Of a stretch of 64,000 nt of DNA, positions 33,269 to 45,640 are shown piece by piece. This stretch comes from Gautieria morchelliformis (taxonomy: Eukaryota; Basidiomycota; Agaricomycetes; Gomphales; Gomphaceae): assembly GCA_015179125.1 (NCBI GenBank), contig WHVA01000139.1:62001-126000 (forward strand), in the 5' to 3' direction. The notes under the pieces are model-generated. The model did no database searches. It saw nothing but the letters and a program-made list of their open reading frames with translations, and was not told the DNA's origin. Both the position numbers and the translations under genes were made by a program. Within the stretch, counting starts at the first letter, position 1. Each line of letters opens with the position of its first letter.

Positions 33269-34494
33269 ATTCATCAGCCATAAATCACGGTATTTGACGG
33301 AAATTTCAACCATTTCGGTCATTTTCACTAAAGAACATGCATTGAAAACTTGATAAAATGACAAGGGATTTTAGCTTAGGTGGCTTCGGACATACGGTGA
33401 ATGTTTTTCGACTGTTGAGTGAAGGGTTGTAAAGCGGAAGTCCTCGGCAAGGTTGGGGTGGTTTTCCATGCAGTCTTGGATCTGCGCTACAAAATCTTAA
33501 TTGTACTACCCACGTCCGTCAGGTCGAACGCGGCGGCAATGTGATCCAAAGGGGCATCGGAAGCCGCTGACTGACATTGCACTGTCAGTCAGCAGCTACA
33601 TTCTCTGTGCGGCGACATCTTCTTTGGCCAATCGTTCAGTTCGAACACAGCAGAAAAGCAGAAAGGCCCGGCCGCTCGCACCCGGTCTATGGACACGTCT
33701 ATGGACGCATCCATGGACCCACAGTGGGCCTCTAGGTGGGTAAGCGCGCGCCGGGTTCCACGTTTCGACGCGGTTTTCTGGATACTTCGCATTGAGTTGG
33801 CTTGCCATTCCGAGGGAGTGCACCGTCGAAGTGTTCTGTCGGCGTGGAGGATGTCCTGCAGCTTGCAGCCGCTATCGGAGCAGGGCACATGCAGTTTCCG
33901 CTCATGTCGCACGTCGATTCCAATTGGTATTGGGCTGCATTTTGGCGGCGAGAGAGCCGGTTTCTATGTCTGCCCTCGAGAAATTGTGCGGGAAGCGAGC
34001 CCGCCGATGAGGTGTATCAATGGGATCTCTGTTGAGCAGCCCAATCCGGTGCTGCATACGTTTTCGTGACATGCTGATAGATGAACTCACAGTAAGCAAT
34101 GATCCACCTTTACACCAGCATTGTCTTGCCCTCTCATCTGATCAACAGCTTAATATGGGAGATAAACACGGCTTTGAAAAGTTCGCTTTAACAATCCACT
34201 AACATATACAACTACTCGCGATGGTTGGGGTTCAAATAAATGTATCTATGTGTGCCCCACTGCAAATAGATAATGCTTTCTTACTACAAATAGGTTTGGC
34301 CACATTCACCTATATTCTCATTGTTGAATATTCCGGACTGCAATCATATCATACCAGCTTCAACCCAGTGCCAGTACTCAATTCAATCAGACAGCAAATG
34401 CATCCAGACTGGTACAAAAACACAATGTGATTAGACAATGAAAACCTGCATTTAGCCACAAGCATCCAATTGGGAGGATATTAGACATGCTGTG
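33269..34494. other. Gene-poor stretch with a possible NLR-type NACHT scrap
   Basis: Most of this stretch has no protein character. At about 33920-34010 a plus frame reads FQLVLGCILAAREPVSMSAL followed by EKLCG. This resembles the region just after the NACHT NTPase domain of mushroom NLR-like proteins, where L-G-x-I-x-x-A-R-E-P-x-S is typical. Neighbouring frames carry no P-loop or WD40 repeats. If the likeness is real it is a short pseudogene fragment. From 34100 onward the sequence is AT-rich and featureless. Confidence 0.35.
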
Positions 34495-34686
34495 TCATCG
34501 CACCTCAAAACATATAGGATCATGAAGAAGAAACATTGCATTTGAGCAGTTGTCAGTGCCTGCGGGACAGTGCTCAGTCCCATCAACAACGTCCCAAAGG
34601 TCCTTCTTGATGAGCAGTGCCTCCATCATATAACGCCAATCCACATAATTCTTCTCATTTAACTTCTCAAACTGAGTCTCCGGCAT
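34495..34686 (-). mobile_element. Ty1/Copia gag N-terminal fragment
   Basis: A 63-codon minus-strand piece reads ETQFEKLNEKNYVDWRYMME then ALLIKKDLWDVVDGTE, the start of a Copia-type gag (the KLN-x-x-N-Y-x-x-W opening). The rest of the element is not recognisable next to it. It is a broken fossil; LTRs were not found. Confidence 0.7.
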
Positions 34687-36670
34687 GATTGCAAATAATT
34701 TGAGCTTTTGGTAGGCTCAACAACAGTGCATGCTTTCAGTAGGCATGGCTTTCAATGACTAAGCGTGCTTTCATTAGGTGCAATGTGCTTTCGGTAGGCA
34801 TGATTTTTGAATGTTGACTTCGGCCTCAACTGGGCAAGGTTTGCATGCAGTTGTGTTGGGAAACAAGCGAGGTTATGGCAGGTTACAACTGCGTGAGGGG
34901 CATAATGTACATTGAGTTCTAACATATATACTATATTTCAGCCTGACGCAATGGGTGATGCTGATGATGCTGACGTGACGTCGCTTGGACTTTAACAAAA
35001 ATGTACCTGGGCTGGAACAAAAATTGTTGGGTCCCAGGGCACACCCAGGTCACCATGCTTGAGGATTTGGACATCTGACCTACTGCCATCTGTTGTCATT
35101 GTGGGTATATCATTTGAAGGAATGTGTGCATTTTTATTCATAAATGCCACATATTTGTCCCATGTTTGCCTATTCTGTGTCTGGCAACATCACAGAGTAA
35201 GTGAGCAACCTGTCAAGATTGGATTTGGGCGTTAATATCATGTATTAGTGAACATGGTGAATGCCCGAGCGGCTTGTGCGATAAGGTATGTAGTTCGGAG
35301 AATCATGTAAAGCCAATAAAGATTGTGAAGTAAAGGGGCTACTTGAACAGAGTTTGCCCTGTCTACAGTCAAAGCAAAATAGCTCGTGATACTTGACGAT
35401 GTGACGTGCAAGGTCTCACGGAAAGGTTGTCTAGTAGTAACAATCCTTTCACCCGTGAAGGTACTCCTTCAGAGCCCTTTGTCAACAGCACAGACAAGGG
35501 TTCAAAGACTAAAGTGGTGAAGGTGAGATATAGCAACTCACCAGTGGTGCCTAAGCTCTACTCTGGTTAAAGGTAGTAGTCTAGAGAAGACTTAAGATGA
35601 TGGTCACAGTGTAGTCGGGTTTTGCACAAGATAGACGTATGATAATTGAACTGCAGAATATACATGCGAATGTAAACTACTTATACCGAATGCTCATATG
35701 TTATCAGTGAATAGGAAAGAGGCCGTTGTGAGTCAGGGTTGGATAGGGGGCGCAGTCAGGATACAAATAGATGAAACACATACAATAGAATGAAGCAGGA
35801 GTGCAAACATGAAACAACGGGGAGGAGAGTAGACAAAGGTACCTAGGTAAGAAAACACGCCTTGAGACCTGGATACATCCTACCCTGCATGGACTCTTGG
35901 TCTAATGGGTCAATCCTACATGATCTATGGGTAGGACATCCTGTGAATGCATGCTGGCCATAGGAACACCAAAAGGGGGTTGAATCAGGAAGGTGATGGG
36001 GCCAGTGATGAACCATGACACCGGTTAGAGGATGTTGATTATGTTTGATGGTGTGACTACTGGTGGATGATGCGAGTAGCAAATGGTCATTCAGCGAACC
36101 CAGCAAGTGGTGAACAGAGTGAACATAGAGATGGAGGGAAAATAGGGGGTGACTTGATACAAGAATAAACGAGTCATGACATAACCCTACCTTACACTGC
36201 ATGATCTCACCTCTGTGACCTATGAGGTGGCACCACTCTTTAGCAGATGCCAATAACTTGCAAGTAATAGGATGGGTGTTACTTACCAGTGACCAGGAGG
36301 GTATGTCAATCCTGTATGACCAGACTTCCATACCATTCTGCTAGAGAGAATACTTTTTTGCATGAAGCATTGGGAAATACACATCTTCACCACTCCCCAG
36401 TGCCCCGGTGTATTTCCTCTCTTCCACGTTAAATAAAGCAAGCCCTTCATTCTCAGGTGCCACAGGGTTGTTAGAAGGAGGATGAGGCCTGACGCCTTGT
36501 AAACACATGCATTGATGCCATGACTGATGGGGGTGGTGCTGGTGGCGTTCTAAGCAGTCTGAATGAGACGTAAGATGCAAACACAGACAGCGGTGACACC
36601 CACAAATGGCTCACTGAGTGGCATCTTCAAGTGTGAGTATGTAACCAAATAACAACTACCAACACTATAC
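34687..36670. other. Unassigned, probably repeat-derived DNA
   Basis: No gene or element family was recognised. A word-poor region near 34710-34810 repeats GCTTTCGGTAGGCATG-like phrases. Minus frames at 35843-36331 and 36341-36580 are His/Ser/Pro-rich without family marks. The position between a Copia scrap and a gypsy relic suggests decayed transposon DNA. Confidence 0.4.
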
Positions 36671-36673
36671 TTG

Positions 36674-36850
36674 AGGGGCATGCTATGTGTGAGGACACAC
36701 TACACATGGTGACATGCTACAAACCAGGGATATGCTACATGTGAGGACATGCTACGTGTGAGGACATGCTATGTGCGATGACACACTACATGTGAGTACA
36801 TGCTATGTACGAGGACATGCTACATGCGAGGACACGCTATGTGTGATGCG
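36674..36850 (+). repeat. 17-bp minisatellite, about ten units
   Basis: Degenerate tandem units of the form GTGAGGACATGCTATGT follow one another, with substitutions at most positions but a steady 17-base period through the better-kept second half. It lies in non-coding repeat-derived DNA. It was probably amplified by replication slippage. Confidence 0.8.
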
Positions 36851-37019
36851 AGCGAGGGCACCCAGCCCTCAGACACAAAGGGCTCAATTCGCCACTACCT
36901 GATGGATCAACTGCCTTTATTGTCAAGCTTGGAACTGTTACGAGCATGCTTCTCAGCCACCTCTGCAACCTCCACAGCACTTCTGCACAATCTCTGACTC
37001 TATTCTGCAACATCCGCAA

Positions 37020-37640
37020 CCTCTGAAACCCTCGACCCCTGACCCTTTGTTCTTCTACACCCCTGTTCGACTCTATTCATCAGCCCTCCATACTTGACCC
37101 TTAGCACAGCAAGATACCAGTTCTGGTCCATCCGGAACTCTGTTTGTTCCACTGTCTGTTAGACTTACATGCCCCTTGTTCTTTTGCCTATTGTTCTTGA
37201 CTCTACCCTGCACCCCCTTGTAGTTTTCTTGTTCCATATTAGTTTTACTTACTCCATTTGTTAGAGTTATTTTCATTCTCTCTGCAATTGCTTAGTCTCA
37301 CCCCATTACCTGTTGATCCAGCTCTTTGTATAAAACCTGCTCATGTATGCTCTCTGTTTCTGCAATCAGATAATCAACTTTGATATGTGACTCCCTTTGC
37401 ATTATCTCCTGTGCTTAGCACAGTGAGTTTTGAATGACTCTGCCTCTCTGCCTTATGACATTCTGTCTTCCACCTCTTCCAACTTCTGACCTCTGACCTT
37501 TCAACTTAGCTTGACTCTCAGGCCCTCCTCAACCTCTGCCTCTTCTGATCTCCAATACTCAGTTCCAAAATACTTAGGACAATAGTTCATTGGGGGCGCA
37601 ACATATAAGTTGAAGCCATTGTCCTTTCAGTTCTGAACTC
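37020..37640 (+). repeat. LTR-like segment, kin of the segment at 61430-62107
   Basis: Long stretches match the minus strand of 61430-62107: TTGTTCTTTxGCC...TTGTTC, CACCCCCTTGTAGT, CTTTGTATAAAA, TGCAATCAGATAATCA, CTTAGCACAG, and finally CAAAATACTTAGGAC with GGGGGCGCAACxTATAAG. It ends shortly before the gag-like frame at 37695, the place expected of a 5' LTR. The limits are approximate since no TG...CA boundary with target duplication was identified. Confidence 0.6.
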
Positions 37641-37898
37641 TGGGATTCTCAATACATAACAGTATTATCTGATTCCCACCCAATAACTATCACTATGCCT
37701 CCTCGTACCACAGCTACCTCAACTTGTGCAGGAGCTGTTGAAGCCCTCTCTTATTTTGGAGCACTTAGTTCTGCAGCATCACCAAGATGTGCAGATCCTT
37801 CCTCTCATATCAATGATCCATTTACTGACAATCTTCCACCGAGCCACATTGAAGATGTTACTGATACCAACCCTGGCATTCCCAGCTATGATGGAAAC

Positions 37899-38380
37899 TG
37901 TCAGGGGACACCCTGTTTTCCATTTCCAGTTCCGACACCACACCCAGTTCCGACTCCATTTCCGACTCCGCTTCCGGTTCCGATTCCATCTCCGCCTCCG
38001 CTTTCAGAAATGATTCCGCTTCTGGGAGAACTTCCACCAGTTCTGTTCACCTTGCCAGTTCCACCCCAATTTCCGACTTCCACTCTCGGAACAGTGTCGG
38101 AAATCAAGCGACTCGCGTAATAGGTGGCATCAAGGGTCGATCAAGGGTCAGGGAGGTGCAGGGTTGATGGCGGGTGCCAAGTGTTGTCCCTGGCTGTGCA
38201 GCGTAGTATAATACGGGCTCGCTGACATTGGGGGGTCCTTAGACTTTTCTCTTTGGATTTCCCCTTGTCAGGTGAGAATCCCCTCTCTTGTATACTCCGT
38301 TCATTTATACATACTTTGGATTTCCCCTTGTCAGTTGTGTGGTAGTGTGATCTCCACAACTAGCCAGGGTTGCCCTTACA
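37899..38380 (+). mobile_element. Solo LTR (482 bp) inserted in a gypsy gag, target duplication GAAAC
   Basis: The segment begins TGTCAGGGGACACCC and ends GGGTTGCCCTTACA, a TG...CA pair. It matches the LTRs at 41749, 51120 and 56850. The five bases before it (37894-37898) and after it (38381-38385) are both GAAAC. The interior of the donor element has been lost by recombination between its two LTRs. The surrounding gag sequence continues on both sides. Confidence 0.92.
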
Positions 38381-40209
38381 GAAACTCCTCAAGTAGCAGT
38401 AGCGAAAATATGGCTATGTCATTCCAACGCTCAGCACCATCTCCACCACCACCACTTCCAGGCCCTCCCGGTGGCAGTCCTCCTGGCGGTCCCCCAGGCA
38501 GTCCTCCACCTCCAAATCCCACCAACCCAGTTCTGCCTGCCCAAGCCCCAGACCTAGCGCAGGCTATCACCATGCTGGCTGGCAACCTCCAATGTCCGGC
38601 TCAAGCACTGCACCCCAAGGCCAAAGTTCCTGAACCTGACCAATTCGACGGTTCTAACCCAAAGAAGCTTCAGCCTTTTTTGGTTCAGCTTCAGCTCAAT
38701 TTCTGCAACTATCCCAACGCCTTTTCTGAAGTGAGAAGAAGGTCAATTATGCCCTTTCCTACCTCCGTAGCATGGCTCTCGACTATTTTGAACTGGCCCT
38801 CATGGATCCCTACACCATCGTCGACTGGGCAGATGATTTTCCCAATTTCATTTCCAAACTCCACAACAACTTCAGACCTTTCAATATGGAAGCCGATGTG
38901 GAAAACGAACTTGATAAGCTTCATATGAAAGGCTCTCATAAGATACCTAAATACATCGTTACGTTCCAGCAGCTCACTCCTTGAGTTCAATGGGGAGAAG
39001 CTGCACTCCGCCAACAGTTTTACATGGGTCTTCCATCCTGTATCAAGGACGAAATCGCCTGCGTCAGAAAACCCACCACTCTGACGGACCTCTGCAACCT
39101 CGCCCAATCCATCGATGCACGCTACTGGGAACAACACTCCAAGATTGCTCGCGAAACTTCTGCCCAGAGCAAGCACGATAAGTCTTCTGACAAGAAGTCT
39201 GATAAAGACAAGAAGAAGACCAACTCTGGAAACAACAGCTCTGGAAATAACAACAACAACAGTTCCGGCTCCAATTCCACCAACCGGAACTCCACTCCCA
39301 CACCTCGCAACAACCAGGCATCCGGTTCCAATACCAACACCAATGTCCAGAAGGCCACTCCCAACCTTTCCGACAAACTTGGGAAGGATGGAAAACTAAC
39401 CCCTGCAGAACACCAGCATTGTATGGACAACAACCTTTGCCTCTTCTGCGGCAAAGGTGATCACGTTGCCTGTGAATGCACTGGAGCCACTTCTCCTGCT
39501 GCCAAGGCCAAGGGCTGTGCAGCAAAGAAGGAAGAAAAATTTGAAGTGACTCCCACTATGGATGCAAAAAAATAGTCAGCAGTCCACCGGCCTCCGCACA
39601 AGCTGAGGGCTGTGTTGACCCCATTCGTGCGACTAATGAGGTTGGACTCAATGCATCCACTCTTTTGTCCTCTGACTCCCTCTCAATTCCACTCACCTCT
39701 GACACAATTTCTGCACCCCCGTTTACTGCATTGATTAACTCTGGTTCAACTCATTGTTTCTTTGATTCCAATTTTGTTTTCTGACCCATAACATTCCAAC
39801 AATTCCACTCTGCCTTTTCAATGGGTCATCCAACTCGACTATTTCACAAGTTGTGGACCTGTCCATCCATTTCACTACTGGGGACAACCATGAAGTTACA
39901 CTTTATGTTATTCTGCTAGATGCTAGCTGTTCGGTTGTACTAGGATACAATTGGCTCACCCGATATAATCCATTGATTGACTGGGCATTGGGCCAAATAC
40001 AGTTCTGTACCCTGGATCGCTTTCCGTCTATTCCAACGTCATCTGCAAAGATGGCTAAAGCCTCTTCTGCAACTCCGCTCATGGATTCAGTTCCACACTC
40101 CAGTCCCACAGTAGCAACTCCCCCCCTCCACTTGAAGCTCCTTGAATTGCCCTCATTTCCGCCACCGCTTTTTGTTATGAAACCTGTTTCTCCTGCCTTA
40201 TTAGTATAG

Positions 40210-41748
40210 CCCGCAGTGCAAACTGGCACTTACCCAGGGATGTTTGCATACAGTTGAAACTCCTATCTGGGCAGATGCCCACGCTGCTGACTATGCATAG
40301 ATATATTCACCCTTTGTATAAGTAGCTAGCTCCATAGTTACTACAAATTGATTGGTTTTAGCTCATCCACTCACATACTTGAGTGAGTTAACAGCAGTCC
40401 TCACTAGTGTTTCATCTCATGCATTGCGCATCATGTTCCATTCCATCTCTGTCCCTGTCTCCCCCCTTGTACCCCAACAACAGATTAAAAGTCTCAGTCT
40501 TGCCGACGGTGAGCTAGATCCACACTGTTACACTACGTGCACTATGTTCCACTCCATGTACGTACTATTCAAACAACCCTGTGCTCATCATTTATTAAGT
40601 TCTGATGACTTGTTCCTCGTTGCCTACCACACTGAACCCACTCATCATCTCGAGCTCCACTACGGCCACCTCTTCACCTTGGAGACAGTGTTGGTTTGGG
40701 CTTCAACTTGGCGTGGGTATAAGTTGTAACTCAGGTAAAACGGGTACTTGTCAAACTAGACAAGATCAGACTACAGACTGATCAGCTGTCTAGCACAGTA
40801 CAAGGTAGTGGCACTCTTACCTCCTCAGTGGTGGAGAGACACTGAGGGGAATTAACTAGTACCGCTCCACTCCTATATGTAACCCAGGCACCCCTGCCTG
40901 GCTCCACTGCGTCTCCTCCAGATGCAAGGAACTAGTCCTGACACTACACATGTATATACAGCTTACTGGTTTTGGAGGATTGACTCAAGCATATCCATTA
41001 TATCCAACAGACAGCCATACATACTTCAAGGGGGGTGTTACCCCACACCACCACACTGAATGCTGCAGACATACCTGTCTATGCCCAAGCCCTTCTGGGT
41101 CCTTCAACCTCAGATTAACAGGCTTGAAGGGGTGAGACACTCATTATCCCTGTACCTTGTGCACCATACACCCTCTCCCGACTGGCCAGACTTGCCAGTT
41201 GTGTCGCCATCGCCATACATGATGTGGCATGTCACACAATTGCCGTCATCATCGACATTGCCACTGGACTTGTTCATCCACTGGCCAGCTTGCTCCTAGG
41301 GAGCCACAACTCTTTTTCAGGCCTCATACACCCTGCATCCACCCTGGGGAACTCCCAATGACCCCCATGAACCTTCTGGATGGCGCATAAGCCTCAACCG
41401 CTGCCCAATGTCATCCACTCGTGCAATTGCCACCCACTCATTCCAGATGAGCAGCGACTGTTCTGCAGGCCCAGTAGGACCAGCATCCACCCTTGGGGAC
41501 TCTCAAGAGGTCCCCAAACCTTCCTGGAGGTCCTCTAAGCCACGCTGGGGGTGCAACTACATCCACTTGCGCCTGCAGCCCCTACTAGCTCCATCGCCCC
41601 TCTCATGCATCCAGATATGACCCTTATGCTCCCTAGAAGCCTCTCTGACCTCCAGGTCCCCGCCCTGTGCATCATGTGTCAGCGTCACTGGCGCCAATTT
41701 TTTCATTTTTCACATATTTTGCACATGCGGCCGTTGCCAGCCCCATTG
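40210..41748. other. Unassigned DNA between two gypsy relics
   Basis: I see no gene or clear element part here. A stretch from about 40690 to 41045 starts TGTTGGTTTGGGC and has LTR-like pyrimidine-rich character, but no partner copy was found in the window. From 41050 to 41740 the DNA is C-rich with non-significant frames. Confidence 0.4.
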
Positions 41749-44260
41749 TGTCAGGGGACACCCTGTTTTCCATTTCCAGTTCCGACACCACACCCAGTTC
41801 CAACTCCATCTCTGACTCCAGTTCCGGTTCTGATTCCATCTCCGCCTCCGCTTTTGGAAATGATTCCACTTCTGGAAGAACTTCCGCCAGTTCTGTTCCC
41901 TTTGCCAGTTCCACCCCAATTTCCGACTTCTGCTCTCAGAACAGTGTCGGAAATCAAGCGACTCACGTAATAGGTGGCATCAAGGGTCGATCAAGGGTCA
42001 GGGAGGTCAGGAGGATGCTGGGTTGATGGTGGGTGCCAAGTGTTGTCCCAGGCTGCGCAGCGTAGTATAATACGGGCTCGCTGACATTGGGGGTCCTTAG
42101 ACTTTTCTCTTTGGATTTCCCCTTGTCAGGTGAGAATCCCCTCTCTTGTATACTCTGTTCATTTATACATACTTTGGATTTCCCCTTGTCAGTTGTGTGG
42201 TAGTGTGATCTCCACAACCAGCTAGGGTTGCCCTTACAGCAGAAAAGTCTCTCCCCTAGAGGACCGACAGTCATACTGCGCATTGCATTCGCCATAGGTG
42301 CGTTCCGAATCGGAGACAGCGACTCGGAGATCGCAACCTCTTCCGCGCATATGGCATACGACAGCCCCTCTTCTTACATCGAGCTCCCAACCCCAGAAAT
42401 CCCGTCCCATACTTCTCCTTCTGACATGGATCCGGACGATCGTCTTCGGAATATGGAGGAGGAATTGACGCGGAACCGGATGAAGACCGACGCGATTGAA
42501 ACAGCCTTACAAGTGATTTTGGCTAAGTTAGATATTCCACAAGGTGGTGGAAATGCAATGCTGGATGAGCTGGATTTTGGAAAAGCGGAAGTAGTGGAAG
42601 AGAGGATGTCCGTGAAGTTGGCAAAGGTCAAACCCGCAACTCCGGCGGACTTTGACGGAGATCGGGAGAAGGGACGCGCATTCTTCAACACATGCAGCAT
42701 CTACTTCGCAATTGTCAGAGACCTATTTCCAAACGACCAGGCTTGGATTCACTGGGCATTGTCCTTTTTCAAGTTGGACCGCGCAGCCCGTTTTGCAAAC
42801 AAGGTGATCCGACATGAAGCAAAGGGCAAGGGGAACTACTTCCGGGACTGGGAAGCCTTCGAGAAAACATTTTCCGACCAGTTCTGCCCGAAAAATGAGC
42901 AGCTCACAGCCCTTACGAAGCTCAAGGGGACCAGCTGGTACCAGGCCAATGATCCAGTCAATGACTACATCGATCACTTCCAGGAGCTCATTGACCTTGC
43001 AGAGTATGACGACGACAAGACGATCATCATCAAATTCCGACGAGGACTTGATCTGACACTCCAGCACCAAGTCGTGCTGCTTGGGGATGGAGCTCCAGAT
43101 TTTGATGACCTGGAAGGGTGGTACCAAGCCGCGCAGAGGGTGTCCCGAAACAGGGAGGCAAATGAGGCCTTCGTGGAGACAAACCGGAACATGACATGCA
43201 GTTCCGCTCGCCCTACTCCACCTGTGCCAAAACCCAGAAGTGCATTCATTCCCACACGGAAAATATTTCTGACAGTTGCTCCACCTGCTCCTGTTAGGAA
43301 CCCTAGCCCCCCTCCCTCGAAGAGTGGCCCTGCCCCGATGGATGTTGACCGCATGCGTGGAAAAGGCAATGGAACCATCACCTGGTTCCGATGCCGACAA
43401 CCAGGCCACTATGCCCGCAAGTGCCCCCAAGCCTTTGACATCCGGCTTATGACCACAGAGGAGAAACTCGAGCTCCTTCCAGAGTTCCTCGCACTCGCAG
43501 ACATAAGCAGAGTGCCCACTTTGGAAGAAATTTCCGAAAATGTGGAACATGGCACGTCGGAAGTGGAAGAAGTGTCAGATTTTGTGACGCGCAGCGGGTG
43601 AGATGTATGCCCCTGCTGCCTGTACATAACCAGTTTTCCTGTCTTGAAGTAGAGAATGAAAAGCCCCCACTCCCCTCACTTCGTACAGACCCACCGGATA
43701 AAGTCACACCAAAACCGAATCCGACACCCTGTCCATCCCGCATCCAACCTTGGGAGAGACACCTCCCGAAGCACTATGTTGTTGCTGCCACCCCTGGCCC
43801 CAAGTCACTAGTCATTAAGGTGGAGATCCAGATGACAGATATGGCAGAAGTCAAATCTGGACCCGCCCTGGTCGATTGTGGGGCCACTGGTCAGTTTATA
43901 GACCGGGACTATGTGGAATGGAACCGACTGACCACGTGGAAGTTGCAACGTGCGATCCCAGTGTTCAATGTGAATGGAAGCCCCAATGAGGCAGGGTCCA
44001 TCACGGAGATAGTAGACACAATTCTCCGCTACAATGGACACATGGAACGCACTTCCTTTGCAGTCACCAGCCTGGGGAAGCAAGACATCATCCTTGGGTT
44101 TACCTGGCTGCAGGAGCACAACCCAGAGATCAACTGGCAGACCTGGAAGGTACTGATGAGTCGATGCCCAGCCAAGTGTCACATGTGCCGGTTGGAAGTG
44201 CGGAAGGAGCGCCAGGAGCAGCGGAAAACTGAATGGCTCATACAGACATGTCGTTCTGGC
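41749..44260 (+). mobile_element. Truncated Ty3/gypsy chromovirus copy (5' LTR, gag, protease)
   Basis: A 490-bp LTR (41749-42238, TGTCAGGGG...CCCTTACA) is followed by a gag frame of about 450 codons. That frame has MDPDDRLRNMEEELTRNRM, a capsid-like part (FPNDQAWIHWALSFFKLD, FEKTFSDQFCP) and a nucleocapsid with CRQPGHYARKC. Next comes an aspartic protease (LVDCGATGQFIDRDYV, IILGFTWLQEHNPEINW). It is the same family as the complete copy at 51120-57312 on the other strand. The copy is cut off at 44260, where an LTR of another element begins. RT and integrase are missing. Confidence 0.88.
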
Positions 44261-44474
44261 TGTAAAGATGTCGATCTTAGGACCTTGTATCACAAGGGCA
44301 TTGCAGAACTTGACCAATGAGTGGTATTCTGAATGCTACGTAGTGACAGGTAAGGGTAAGATGTGATGGGAACCGCTGGCCGGTTCCCACGCATAAACTA
44401 TACAGTGGGTCCCTAAGGGGCCCACTGGGATTATGTAATAACTATTATACATGTAGATACATAGGTTATTTACA
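44261..44474 (-). repeat. 3' LTR of the older gypsy element
   Basis: This 214-bp segment matches 58497-58711. It contains the palindromic phrases GGGTCCCTAAGGGGCCCACT and CCGCTGGCCGGTTCCC. The five bases outside it (CTGGC) differ from those outside the other LTR (ATCAG). Confidence 0.9.
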
Positions 44475-44507
44475 CCCTCCCCCTCTATAGACAACTATAG
44501 GGGTCAA

Positions 44508-45640
44508 CTATGACTCATAGAGATCATCCATAATGGAGTCCTCTAGAGTGGCCGATACGATGACGTTGTCATCGTACAGGGCTGGTGGAGCGCATGACTC
44601 CTCTGGGGGCACCTCTGCATCATCGGTGGTGATTGGGTGAGGCTGGTTGACCTCACCACTAGCGGCAGTATACGCGTGGGTGATGAGGCCAGCGTCCTCA
44701 CGGAGCATGGCCTCAACGGCCGGGTCCTCAGTCTGAGGAGGGGGCCAGAAGCGCGCCAGCTCTTGGTCAAGCTGAGTGTGAGTGAGGGGTCGCGGCACTG
44801 CGGCCCTCACATGGCTGGTCTCGAGGACCTTTTGTTGGCCCTCGCGGGCGGCAGCACTGAATGCCGTGCCGGTGATGCTGCGTTGAGTCTGACTCCCATC
44901 CTTCTGGGATGCTGTATGCAGAGTCAGAAGGTGCACTATGCCCTTCCGTCGTTGTCGTTGTCGGGGTTGGCGCCGACAATCGGGACGCTAGCCCCGATGT
45001 TGTGCACGCCGGCAAAGGCACCGTCGCGCGAGGTGATGATGGCCCAGCCACTGGGTCCATGGCCGGGTCATGTCGCGGCCTTTTTGAGGCAGCGTGGACC
45101 AGGGTAACCTGGAGCTGGGCTGCGCTCAGCTGCTGCTCCAGTTCCTTGATCTTGGCATGCTCGGTTTTGAGCGCGTCGTCGCGGTCTTCAACCGCGCGTT
45201 CCAACTCCTTGACCTCTTTTTTGAGGTCTTGGATGTCCCGGAGGAGCTCTTCTCGTGCGTCACGCGTGATGCCCTTGGGAGCCATCCGCAGGCTGCATCG
45301 ACGGCGTCGCCGATGTCTTCGTCCTGCAATTTGACCTTGCGGGTGCCTGTCGCGGCCCTTAAGTGTGGGGCATAGTCCACGCATGTTGCGCAATCGTCCG
45401 GGCGGACAATGGCGAGGGCGTCCTCCCATCCCACGATCATCCAGTGCTCCTGGTCTACTGGAGCACGGAGAATATCTGCGGCCCCCTGTCTCGGGGCCGT
45501 TGCTCGCGTTGTGGACGTTGACGGATCAATGTCCATCCCATCTTTGGGGGGCATCATCTTCGTGGGTAGATGATGGTGGTAGGCTTCCAAGAAGCGATGC
45601 GCCCTCAGAAAGATCCGAGGTGAAAAGTTAACCACGCTGT
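44508..45640 (-). other. Extra open region between integrase and 3' LTR of the older gypsy element
   Basis: Downstream of integrase and before the 3' LTR, about 1.1 kb has protein character on the minus strand. There is a stretch with KMMPPKDGMDIDPSTSTTRA and EHWMIVGWEDALAIVRPDD, a strongly helical heptad-rich part (DIQDLKKEVKELERAVEDRD, LEQQLSAAQLQVTLVHA) and a Pro/Thr/Ser-rich part. It is not part of the usual gag-pol order. It may be an element-encoded accessory protein or captured host sequence. I do not recognise a family. It shows breaks like the rest of the element. Confidence 0.6.

Larger units (their letters stand above)
37020..41748 (+). mobile_element. Broken Ty3/gypsy element (LTR-like segment, gag, protease-like region)
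   Basis: After the LTR-like segment comes a gag region (about 37.7-39.6 kb) with a Pro/Gly-rich stretch, VPEPDQFDGSNPKKLQPFL, a Ser/Asn-rich part and one zinc knuckle (CLFCGKGDHVACEC). A protease-like part follows at about 39.7-40.2 kb, with YVILLDASCSVVLGYNWL. No reverse transcriptase or integrase was seen, and 40.2-41.7 kb is unrecognised. The element is broken in several places and carries a solo LTR of another family inside gag. Where it ends on the right is uncertain; the next element begins at 41749. Confidence 0.6.

Noticed and set aside
35258-35300. tRNA A-box-like phrase TGCCCGAGCGGC
   Set aside because: The expected B box is weak and no cloverleaf can be drawn; a tRNA-derived SINE remains possible but is not supported.
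40690-41045. Possible LTR beginning TGTTGGTTTGGG
   Set aside because: No second copy, no target duplication and no adjoining element part could be found in the window.
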